In this document: positions 56,808-64,000 of the stretch, piece by piece
Layout: each line of letters begins with the position of its first letter
Numbering within the stretch: the first letter of the stretch is position 1
NCBI RefSeq assembly: GCF_000974985.2
Contig: NZ_LAVA02000046.1
Coordinates: 84,065-148,064 of the forward strand
Source: Streptomyces mangrovisoli
Lineage (GTDB): Bacteria > Actinomycetota > Actinomycetes > Streptomycetales > Streptomycetaceae
Direction: 5' to 3'
Length of the DNA stretch: 64,000 nucleotides
The notes under the pieces: model-generated
What the model saw: the letters and a program-made list of their open reading frames with translations, nothing else
What the model was told of the DNA's origin: nothing
The model's database searches: none
Position numbers and translations under genes: made by a program

Positions 56808-58868
56808 ATGCGGCGGTACAGCATGATGAGACATGTGATGCGCGTCGGGGGACGGTACCGGAACAGACGGACACGCGTGCGGGTGTCGGTCGCCATGGGG
56901 GTAGCGGCCGGCTTCGCGGGGACCCTGTGGGCCCTCGTCCGTGGCGTGCTCTCCTTCGACCGCGCCTTGGCCGTACTCGGCATCCTCGCGACCGTGGTGG
57001 TCTGGCTCGTTCGATCGCCGAAGCCGGTAGAGGCTGATGACGCGGAACAGGCCGTCGTTCATGCGCGAACGCTCGCCCGCATCGTGGCCGAGGAAGAAGG
57101 TCTGATCCGCAGACAGCTTCTCGGCAACGACGTCCAGCCCGTCAACCTCCGCTTTCTCCTGCAACCAGCGCCCATCCGCAGCGCGGCAGCCCCGCCCGCC
57201 GGCCAGGCCCACGCCGGCGAGGAAATGCCGCTCCCGGACATCACGGCCTACTACCGTACGACCACGCCCTCTCGGCTGATCATCACCGGCCCGGCAGGCT
57301 CCGGGAAGACGACGCTCGCCCTTGAACTGCTCCTCGCCCTGATCGCCGGCCGAGAGGAGACGGATCCGGTCCCCATCCGTATCCCGATCATCGACTGGAA
57401 CACCAGCGTGCCGCTGCGCAGCATGCTCATCCGGCGTCTCATCGACGCCTACAAGTGGCCCGGCGATTCGGCCGCGAACCTCGTGGAACACGGCATGGTG
57501 CTGCCGGTTCTCGACGGCCTGGACGAGATGGACGCCACGCGCCCCGACGGCACTCCCGGCCCCGCCGCGCTACGGATGCGCGCCGCGCTCGAGCAGCTCA
57601 ACTCCTTCCCGGACCGAGACGGGCTTCGTCTGCACCCCTTCGTCCTGACCTGCCGTACCGCCCACTACGACGCGCTGCGCCGGACAGACACCCTCATCGA
57701 CGCCGCCAGGATCTCCATCGCCCCTGTCGATGCGCCTACGGCCGCCGCCTATCTGGGGGCCCGGGCCCGGGACCCGCAGCGGTGGGAACCCCTCCTTCAC
57801 CATCTGCGGACACAACCAGGCAGTCACCATTCCCGCCTCCTGTCCACGCCATGGCGGCTGTGCCTGGCCGCCACGGTCTACCACCGTCACGGCACCCCTG
57901 CCGAACTGCTCCACAGCGCGACCGAATCCGACCTCGACGCGTTCCTCCTGAGCCGCTACATCCCCGCCGCCACGCAGTCCGCAGGCCCGCACAGGTACAG
58001 CCCGGAGCAGATCCACCTCTGGCTCCACCATCTCGCCACCCATCTCACCCGCGACGACGGCACTCAGCCCTTCCGCAACCATCTCGTCCTGCAACTGCTG
58101 CGGCCTTCCCGCGGACGTACCTTCTTCCGTGCCGTCGACGCAGCCCTCTGCACGCTGCCCTTCGTGCTTCTCTATGCCATCGCCCAGGCGGCCGGAGCAC
58201 CCTCGTCAGACATGGGCTTCGTCATCGGCGGAGGCGTCGTCAGCCTGCTGGCAGCCGTGACCGGTCGGCCCTCCTCCCCCACCCGCATCGACCTCGGCCA
58301 ACTGGCAACGCTCGGGCGCAGGCAACTTGTGCCCGTCATCCTGGTCATCCTCATCGGCGGCCCGATCCTGGCCGCCACCAGCGGAACGGCCGGACACTCG
58401 GCTCACCATATGGGGCTGGTCCCGGGTTACATCTGCGCGCTTGCCTTCGCGGTGACGTACACCCTGACCCTCACGTTCACCATGAACACGCCCCGGGCGG
58501 TCAGAGGCCGCACGGTCATCCGCGACAACTGCCTCCTCGGGATCACAGCCGCGCTCGGCTGGGGCACGATGGTCGGGGTCGGCGTCGGCGGTACCGACGG
58601 GGTCCTCAGCGGCATCACATGCTCCCTCGCGGCGGCCCTCGGCGCGGGATTCCTCTTCGGCGCCACCGCCCGGCGCTATGCGGTGTTCCTGCTCTGCAAC
58701 CGGCGTCTTCCCTTCCGGCTGGGCCGCTTCCTCGACTGGGCGTGCACCACCGGCCTCATGCGCCACAGCGGCCCGGCCTATCAGTTCCGCCACGGCGAGC
58801 TCCAGGCGTGGATCACCGCGCACCCCCGGCCCGCACCGCACAGGATGCCGGCCGGCCCAGTCCGCTGA
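56808..58868 (+). CDS. Membrane NACHT NTPase
   Basis: A 686-residue STAND-class NTPase. Two N-terminal hydrophobic segments (about 27-44, 53-68) anchor it. The NACHT domain has Walker A GPAGSGKTTLALELLLAL (161-178), Walker B MVLPVLDGLDEMD (about 230-242) with the DGLDE pattern typical of NACHT, and the downstream sensor FVLTCRTAHYDAL. After a helical winged segment, about five or six more hydrophobic helices lie between residues 430 and 640. Typical bacterial NACHT proteins carry a C-terminal sensor; here that place is taken by membrane helices. Roles in defence or signalling are known for some bNACHT proteins. The ATG at 56808 is chosen; 56628 is the earliest in-frame start. Confidence 0.8.
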   Translation: MRRYSMMRHVMRVGGRYRNRRTRVRVSVAMGVAAGFAGTLWALVRGVLSFDRALAVLGILATVVVWLVRSPKPVEADDAEQAVVHARTLARIVAEEEGLIRRQLLGNDVQPVNLRFLLQPAPIRSAAAPPAGQAHAGEEMPLPDITAYYRTTTPSRLIITGPAGSGKTTLALELLLALIAGREETDPVPIRIPIIDWNTSVPLRSMLIRRLIDAYKWPGDSAANLVEHGMVLPVLDGLDEMDATRPDGTPGPAALRMRAALEQLNSFPDRDGLRLHPFVLTCRTAHYDALRRTDTLIDAARISIAPVDAPTAAAYLGARARDPQRWEPLLHHLRTQPGSHHSRLLSTPWRLCLAATVYHRHGTPAELLHSATESDLDAFLLSRYIPAATQSAGPHRYSPEQIHLWLHHLATHLTRDDGTQPFRNHLVLQLLRPSRGRTFFRAVDAALCTLPFVLLYAIAQAAGAPSSDMGFVIGGGVVSLLAAVTGRPSSPTRIDLGQLATLGRRQLVPVILVILIGGPILAATSGTAGHSAHHMGLVPGYICALAFAVTYTLTLTFTMNTPRAVRGRTVIRDNCLLGITAALGWGTMVGVGVGGTDGVLSGITCSLAAALGAGFLFGATARRYAVFLLCNRRLPFRLGRFLDWACTTGLMRHSGPAYQFRHGELQAWITAHPRPAPHRMPAGPVR

Positions 58869-58919
58869 CGAGGCGACAGTCCGTCGTCCGAGGACGCAAA
58901 GCCGGCCACATCGTGGCCT

Positions 58920-59141
58920 TCACCGGCTTCGCCCGCGCCCTTCCGCCGCCCGGAGCCCGCACCCGCTTTCATCGTTCTTGAGCAGGTCAGCGGTGTGGAC
59001 GGCGGCGTAGCGCCAACGGTTGAGGGCGTGTTTGAATACGTCGGCGTGGATGAGGTGCCTCACTCGTCGGCGCTTCCGGACCTTCCGCCGAGTGGCACAG
59101 CAGATCCCTGAAGCATCGAATGCTGCACATCCTCTGTTCAC
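58920..59141 (-). pseudogene. Possible gene remnant
   Basis: The minus strand contains RRVRHLIHADVFKHALNRWR and YAAVHTADLLKNDE, a basic helical sequence resembling conserved ends of some small actinomycete or transposon-derived proteins. A start and the rest are lacking. The remaining 290-bp gap has nothing else of note. Confidence 0.25.
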
Positions 59142-59159
59142 GAAGGGCTGCTCATCGCC

Positions 59160-60173
59160 GTGGATTCGTACGTCGATCGCGCCGCGAAGGCGTCAGATGC
59201 GGGCATACAGTGGTTACTGAGCCATCGCACCCCTGAAGGCAGCTACGCAATCCAAGGGTTGCTTCCCCATTACAAGACGCCGATGACGCTGGCCGCTGCC
59301 GGATTTCTCGGTGAGGCGCGCACCTCGTTCGCCTGGATCACCAGGCGATTCACGGGACCCGACTGGCACACCCGCGATCCACAGGACGCTGCCGCCGCAC
59401 GTCGCCGATGTGATCTGTACGAAGATCTCTGGTTGGCCTGGGGCGCACAGAGCGCCGGGTTGCCGCGAGAGGCAGCAAACATCTACCACCTGTGCCGCGG
59501 CTTCCAGGATCCGGCAACGGGCGGTGTGAGGTCCCGAATCGGCGCCGACGGGGAAGAGTTCTACGATCTGCGGTCGACTGCCCTGGCGGGGCTCGTCGGT
59601 CTCAGTGTGGGGGACGACGAGGCCGTCGCCGGGGCGTTGGACTTCACCCGACGGCTCATGGCTGATCAGCCGGATCTTCCTCGCAACTTCTTTCTCGTGC
59701 GCGACAGCAAGGGACACCTGGTCACCTCGTTCGACGACGCGGAAGCGAGACTGTTCACTGTCGGCTTCGCCGAGCACCAAAGGGATCCCCTCTACTACGC
59801 GCTCGGCCTGGGCATGACGTTCCTGGCTGCCGCTCACGAGCGGGACGGCGCGCCCGAGTCCCTGAGCGGCGCGCTCGCGTACGCCGAGCAGTGCATGGCC
59901 CGGACCGACGCGATCCTCCGCCACCACTACACCGGCAAGATCGGTTGGGGCATGGCGAAGCTCTACCGCCTCACCCGGCGCCCCGAGCACCGGGCGGTGG
60001 CCGAGCAGGCGGCCGAGCACCTGCTGCGGACTCAACTCAGCTCGGGCGCCTGGTGGATCCCCACCCTCTACTCGGCTCCTGAGGAACAACCAAGGGCCGT
60101 CACACTCGACAGGACGGCGGAGCACGCCCTGTGGCTCCGCCTGTTCAGCGACACGATGCGAGCGGGGGACTGA
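59160..60173 (+). CDS. Alpha/alpha-toroid-like protein (terpene cyclase/prenyltransferase superfamily fold)
   Basis: A 337-residue helical protein built of repeated hairpins: AGIQWLLSHRTPEGSYAIQG, LYEDLWLAWGAQSAGLPREA, YDLRSTALAGLVGLSVGDDE and HYTGKIGWGMAKLYRLTRRP. The W-L-x-x-x-x-x-P-x-G-S-x-Y pattern and Q/E-W repeats recall the alpha/alpha-toroid of squalene-hopene cyclases and related proteins, but the catalytic DXDD motif is missing. A TTA codon lies at 59214-59216 (codon 19). GTG 59160 is the start; AAGGG lies 13 nt upstream. The next gene, a glycosyltransferase, begins 7 bp after its stop, so they form an operon. Confidence 0.68.
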   Translation: MDSYVDRAAKASDAGIQWLLSHRTPEGSYAIQGLLPHYKTPMTLAAAGFLGEARTSFAWITRRFTGPDWHTRDPQDAAAARRRCDLYEDLWLAWGAQSAGLPREAANIYHLCRGFQDPATGGVRSRIGADGEEFYDLRSTALAGLVGLSVGDDEAVAGALDFTRRLMADQPDLPRNFFLVRDSKGHLVTSFDDAEARLFTVGFAEHQRDPLYYALGLGMTFLAAAHERDGAPESLSGALAYAEQCMARTDAILRHHYTGKIGWGMAKLYRLTRRPEHRAVAEQAAEHLLRTQLSSGAWWIPTLYSAPEEQPRAVTLDRTAEHALWLRLFSDTMRAGD

Positions 60174-60179
60174 TCCTCC

Positions 60180-61370
60180 TTGAACCCCGTGGAACAGGGA
60201 CGCGGCCCGCGCGCGCATCGGCGAACTCCCCCGCACCGCCGTGGTGTCCGCTGGTACGGGCCGCTCGACGACACCGAGGGGTTCGCCGAAGAAGGCCGCG
60301 GCCTGGTGGCCGCTCTCCGCGGGGCCGGGGCCGACGTGCACGCCACGAGCATCCCGCATCCGCGGACCTTCGATCGCATCCCGCTGATGACGGGCATCGA
60401 GGACGTCGAGGCGTCGCACCGCCCGGAGTCGGTCCACGTCTATCACCGATACTGGACCGCCCGTCCGCTACCGGGCCGTGGGCCCCGCATCTGGCGCAGT
60501 ATGTTCGAGACGGACGCCGTACCTCGGGAATGGGTCGTGGCCGCCGAGGACTACGACCAGATCTGGGTGCCCACCGGCTTCAACGTGGAGACCTACGCCA
60601 ACGCCGGCATCCCGAGGGAGAAGCTGGTGACCGTACCGTGCCCGCTTCCCGTCTGGTCGCCCCGGCTCCTGGCCAACCTGGACCGGCCCAGGACGCCTGG
60701 ATCCGGGCCCTTCGCATTCCTCAGCGTCATGCGCTGGCACTTGCGGAAGGGCTGGGACGTCCTGGTCCGCGCGTTCGCCGCGGAGTTCCGGAATGATCAC
60801 GACGTCCGTCTGGTGATCAAGGCTCGGCCGTTCGACCCGGCGGACCCCGACGGCCCGCACCGTGAACTGGCCCGGCTCTTCGCAGACAGGGGCGAAGCGG
60901 TGCCCGCCAACATCTCGCTGCGCACCGACGACATGTCCCATGCGGACCTGGCAGCACTCTACGGACGGGCGGATGCGTTCGTGCTGCCCTCCAGAGGAGA
61001 AGGATGGGGGCGCCCGTTCATCGAGGCGATGCTCAGCGGCCTGCCGACCATCGGACCTCGCTGGGGCGGCAATCTGGAGTTCATGAACGACGACAACAGC
61101 GTCCTGGTCGATGGCACCCTGGCACCGGTCCAGCAGCAGGCCGCGCGGGAGTGGCCGTACTTCACCGGACACCGGTGGTGGGAGGTGTCGGTCGACGCGC
61201 TCCGTCAAGCCATGCGCCGCACCGTCGAGACGTCCGAATGGGCCGCGACGCCGGGAACGACCTCGACAACCGCGGCGAATCGTCAGGAAGTCGCGAGAGG
61301 GCTGCTGGCCACGTACGCGCAGGAGGCGTTGGGGAAACGGATGCTGGGTCACCTCACGTCATCCGCGTGA
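60180..61370 (+). CDS. Glycosyltransferase (GT4-like)
   Basis: A 396-residue GT-B glycosyltransferase. Its N-terminal half has ESVHVYHRYWTARPLPGRGP and RSMFETDAVPREWVVAAEDY followed by DQIWVPTGFNVETYANAGIP. The donor domain has FAFLSVMRWHLRKGWDVLVR, VRLVIKARPFDPADPDG, LYGRADAFVLPSRGEGWGRP and FIEAMLSGLPTIGPRWGGN with the E-x7 donor loop. TTG at 60180 is used with GGGGGA 10 nt upstream. It is translationally close to the toroid gene, which may provide or bind its acceptor. Its 3' end overlaps the convergent STAND gene by 22 bp. Confidence 0.83.
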   Translation: MNPVEQGRGPRAHRRTPPHRRGVRWYGPLDDTEGFAEEGRGLVAALRGAGADVHATSIPHPRTFDRIPLMTGIEDVEASHRPESVHVYHRYWTARPLPGRGPRIWRSMFETDAVPREWVVAAEDYDQIWVPTGFNVETYANAGIPREKLVTVPCPLPVWSPRLLANLDRPRTPGSGPFAFLSVMRWHLRKGWDVLVRAFAAEFRNDHDVRLVIKARPFDPADPDGPHRELARLFADRGEAVPANISLRTDDMSHADLAALYGRADAFVLPSRGEGWGRPFIEAMLSGLPTIGPRWGGNLEFMNDDNSVLVDGTLAPVQQQAAREWPYFTGHRWWEVSVDALRQAMRRTVETSEWAATPGTTSTTAANRQEVARGLLATYAQEALGKRMLGHLTSSA

Positions 61371-63979
61371 GACCGACGCCAGACGGTCGCCATCCGGTCC
61401 GATATCCCCGTCCATCGCGCTCGCGCCGCCGCCGCGGAGTCGTACCATTCGACGGCCTCGAAATCCCCGAGATCGCCCCGTTCCGCCCACAGCGCGGAAA
61501 CCGCCAGCCAGACGTGTCGGCGTTCGGAAGCATCGGGTTGCGCCGCAATGATGGCGTCCGCGGCGTCCGTCACCTTCTGCCGGTCCCCACGGGCCTGGGC
61601 GAAAAGGATCTCGATCATTCCTGTGTGGCCGATGGCGACCGGGTTGATGCCGTGGCTCCAGCAGGCCCGTAGGGAGGTGCCCGCGCGGAGCCAGTCCCCC
61701 TTCCAGGCCCAGGCGACCGCCGCGGCCAGGTCGCACTGCGCGACCCCGATGCGCTCGTCCAGGCTCTCGTTCATCTCACGGGCTTCCGGCAGCAACGCCA
61801 GAGCCCGGTCGGCGTCGTACCACGCGTACGCGATGGCCTGATGCCGCATGCCGCGCGCCACCCACACAGGTGCGCCGAGCCTTCGCGCCTCGTCGAGCGC
61901 GCGGGTGAACCATTCGGCGGCCGCCGGATGGTCGCCGCCCTGCAGGTGAATGTGTCCCAACAGGTCGCATCGGGCGGTCGACTGGTGCCCGTCGTCGGCC
62001 TCGTGCGGCGCGAGAGCCAGTGCCGTCGCCAGCCGACCGTTGCGCAGGGCATTGCCCGCGAGGCCGAGCGCGCCGTAATAGGCGAGCGGGGAATCAGCGT
62101 CGACAAGGCTCCGATAGGCGCGCTCGGCTCCGGGATAGTCGCCGGACACCTCCGCCGCCCGGGCGAACTGCGCCGCCACGTAACGGTCGTAGGGGTCATC
62201 GCCGAACGTGGTGCACTCCCGCAGCCCGGCATAGCGGGCCGGCTCGTCGTACGCAGTGGCGGCCAGCACCCGCGACGCCGACAGCAGGCGACCCAGCGGC
62301 GTACGAGACACCGACGCGGGAGGGGCCGGCATCGATTCGAAAGCCCGCGTGTAGCCGAACTCCGCCACCGCGAAGGCGAGTTCACCGAGGCGACCCGGCG
62401 CGTGCCGGTGTTCCAGCGCGGCGTTCCCGGCCAGCAGCACCGCCGCCACCATCCGCCGCACCTGCTCCTGATTCGGCTCCCGGGGGGCGTGGGGATCCGG
62501 CAGCGCCTGCCGGATCAGCCAGTCCGCAGCTCGCTCGGCATGCGCGCTGCGCTCCTCTCCGGTCCACGAGTCGTCCGTCAACTCGTCGTGCCGGATGACG
62601 GCCTGTCTGAGATTTTCGTGCAGCGAGTAGGGAAGCCAGGAATGGGGAGTGCGGATCACGAAGGAACGCTGCAGGAAGGCCTGCACATGAACGGCCCGTG
62701 TGCCGGGCAGCACCTCGGCCAGCAGTTCCGCGCTGAACGCCTTCAGCAGCGCGGCGCTCCGCAGGAGGTCACGCTCCTCGGAGGACAGGTCGCGGACGAC
62801 GCGCAGGACGAGTTCCGGAAACGTCTCGGCGACCTGCTCGGCCGGCGGGGACGCCCCCTGCGCCAACAGCGTGCGGTACCAGGTGATCGAGAGTTCCAGG
62901 TGCAGCGGCAGGCCGTTGGATCCGTGGATGACGCGTTCCCTGACCGCAGGGGGCATGGCAGGGCGTCCCTCGACCTCGAGTGAGTTGCTGAGCAGTTCGT
63001 CGGCGGACCGGGCGTCGAGCCCACCGATGCGGAGCTGCCCGGCCCGCCCCGGCTGCAGATCCGGCCACCGGTCGGCACCACCGTAGGCGAGCCGCACCGC
63101 GCTGCGGTCGTCGTACCAGGTGACGGCGGCACGGCTGGCGAGGACGTAGGCGATGCCCGGCGTGAGATAGACCAGCCGGCAGACGAGGTCCTCCAACGAA
63201 CCGCGGTCCACCCCTGCCCGTTGCACGCTCTCCAGAGTGTCGAGCAGGCAGAGCACCTGGACCCTGCGGCGCTCGGCGACGCGGTCCAGGTCGTAGCTCA
63301 GCAGGGCAGGCAGATAGCCGATGACCTTGTCCGGATCGGGCTCGTCGACAATGACCCGGAACGGAGGACAGTTCTCGCGGAGTTTCTTGAAGGTCCGTGA
63401 CTGCTGTATGCGGCTGCGCAGCAACCCTGCCAGCTTGTACGTCGAGGACACCAGCCCCGTACCGCCCAGCACACCGTCGATGGTGGCAGCGACCTGATCG
63501 CTCAGCACGGCACGCTGGTCCTCGCCGAGGAAGTTCGCCCGGGAGATGAACCGGACCAGCGGAACACCGGGATGTTTGCGCGACCAGTAGTGCGCGAAGG
63601 CCATGTCGAACGCGGTCCACTGATCGGACAGGCCGGCCAGGGACGCCCGCACCTGCACGAGGACGACTTCGAAATCGTGCCGCATGTAATCACCGAAGTC
63701 GACGTAGGCCACGGCCTTCTTGACGTCGGGCTGGACGTCGGCGACGAACTCCTCGGCCACCTTTCGCAGCAGGGCACTCTTGCCGATACCACCCTGGCCA
63801 CTCACCACGGTGGCGTTGACGGCGGGGCGTTGGAAGTCGTACTGCGTCCGCATCGGGCGTTCGACGGTCTCCCGTACGCGCTGCAGTATGGCGTGCCTCT
63901 CCACCACCCGGTCGGTGAACAAGGTGCGTCGGATCACGCGGTCGTCGCCCCGGCCCAGAAAGAAGTCGTCGATCGACAC
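61349..63979 (-). CDS. STAND-class P-loop ATPase with TPR-like C-terminus
   Basis: An 876-residue protein. The N-terminal domain begins FTDRVVERHAILQRVRE, then Walker A VVSGQGGIGKSALLRK (Lys67). A Walker B-like strand, VQVLCLLDTLES, lies near residue 243. LPLHLELSITWYR near residue 355 resembles the GLPL motif of NB-ARC proteins. The second half is alpha-helical with TPR-like units such as ATALALAPHEADDGHQSTAR and AAEWFTRALDEARRLGAPVW, followed by WLAVSALWAERGDLGDFEAV. Such proteins switch oligomeric state on ATP binding when the repeats sense a ligand. No effector domain is obvious. The ATG at 63979 is 21 bp from the window edge, so an upstream start is possible. Confidence 0.78.
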   Translation of the reverse strand: MSIDDFFLGRGDDRVIRRTLFTDRVVERHAILQRVRETVERPMRTQYDFQRPAVNATVVSGQGGIGKSALLRKVAEEFVADVQPDVKKAVAYVDFGDYMRHDFEVVLVQVRASLAGLSDQWTAFDMAFAHYWSRKHPGVPLVRFISRANFLGEDQRAVLSDQVAATIDGVLGGTGLVSSTYKLAGLLRSRIQQSRTFKKLRENCPPFRVIVDEPDPDKVIGYLPALLSYDLDRVAERRRVQVLCLLDTLESVQRAGVDRGSLEDLVCRLVYLTPGIAYVLASRAAVTWYDDRSAVRLAYGGADRWPDLQPGRAGQLRIGGLDARSADELLSNSLEVEGRPAMPPAVRERVIHGSNGLPLHLELSITWYRTLLAQGASPPAEQVAETFPELVLRVVRDLSSEERDLLRSAALLKAFSAELLAEVLPGTRAVHVQAFLQRSFVIRTPHSWLPYSLHENLRQAVIRHDELTDDSWTGEERSAHAERAADWLIRQALPDPHAPREPNQEQVRRMVAAVLLAGNAALEHRHAPGRLGELAFAVAEFGYTRAFESMPAPPASVSRTPLGRLLSASRVLAATAYDEPARYAGLRECTTFGDDPYDRYVAAQFARAAEVSGDYPGAERAYRSLVDADSPLAYYGALGLAGNALRNGRLATALALAPHEADDGHQSTARCDLLGHIHLQGGDHPAAAEWFTRALDEARRLGAPVWVARGMRHQAIAYAWYDADRALALLPEAREMNESLDERIGVAQCDLAAAVAWAWKGDWLRAGTSLRACWSHGINPVAIGHTGMIEILFAQARGDRQKVTDAADAIIAAQPDASERRHVWLAVSALWAERGDLGDFEAVEWYDSAAAARARWTGISDRMATVWRRSHADDVR

Positions 63980-63980
63980 G

Positions 63981-64000
63981 CAGCCCCCAGCCCCCAGCCC
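63981..64000. repeat. Tandem CAGCCCCC repeat at the window edge
   Basis: Two and a half copies of the 8-bp unit CAGCCCCC end the window, directly upstream of the STAND gene start. On the minus strand the G-runs (GGGGGCT) could serve as its ribosome site or be part of its promoter. The repeat continues out of view. Confidence 0.6.

Overview
The window looks like chromosomal DNA from a Streptomyces or a close relative. Base composition is very G+C rich, codon third positions are strongly G/C, GTG and TTG starts are common, and TTA codons are rare. Gene families include DNRLRE-domain secreted proteins, a DUF6233 fragment, many small actinomycete-type unknowns, and decayed IS5, IS630 and ISL3 transposases. 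No rRNA, tRNA or CRISPR array was found.

Layout. 0-5 kb: the start of a Tat/lipobox solute-binding protein, a type I sulfatase, a decayed DUF1214 gene, an intact DUF1254/DUF1214 protein, a secreted trypsin-like protease, and a PRC-barrel-like remnant abutting an IS630-type remnant. 5.4-8.1 kb: an arginine:ornithine-type antiporter and arginine deiminase, without arcB or arcC beside them.

8.3-28 kb: a Wzx/Wzy-type exopolysaccharide locus. It holds a GH71-like hydrolase, an LCP transferase, the initiating phosphoglycosyl transferase (with an in-frame TTA codon), GDP-fucose synthase and GDP-mannose 4,6-dehydratase, a large secreted propeller/FN3/LamG/DNRLRE protein, a lipoprotein, two GT4 glycosyltransferases, a LbH acetyltransferase, a Wzy-like polymerase, a Wzx-like flippase, a Wzz-type protein with a degenerate P-loop, a cytidylyltransferase and a CDP-alcohol phosphotransferase. 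Read together they would make, polymerise, export and possibly phospho-decorate a fucose-containing, acetylated glycan.

28-31 kb holds several broken genes: a flavin monooxygenase, a TetR C-terminus and a P450 C-terminus. An intact cytochrome P450, a LacI-family regulator, AlkB with a divergent TetR regulator, and a sigma-like protein with a C-terminal Cys pair follow (30.7-36.3 kb). TAATCGATTA palindromes lie upstream of the P450 and again near 36.6 kb.

36.8-54.7 kb is accessory DNA: a threonine dehydratase remnant, a GNAT enzyme, lipoproteins, a broken kinase-like phosphotransferase, an IS5 transposase beside a HAD phosphatase, many small unknown proteins (one with 27-residue repeats), an alpha/beta hydrolase, a cobalamin riboswitch ahead of a frameshifted ferredoxin, a LexA-like mini-HTH protein with an SOS-like box, TPR and HEAT proteins and a methyltransferase.

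54.7-64 kb begins with 1.1 kb of apparently non-coding DNA carrying 11 TGCGCA palindromes and a perfect 44-bp palindrome. It continues with a membrane NACHT NTPase, a toroid-like protein (also TTA-containing) paired with a GT4 glycosyltransferase, and a large STAND-type P-loop protein with TPR-like repeats. The two NTPases make this end the best candidate for a signalling or defence island, but the sequence alone does not prove that role.
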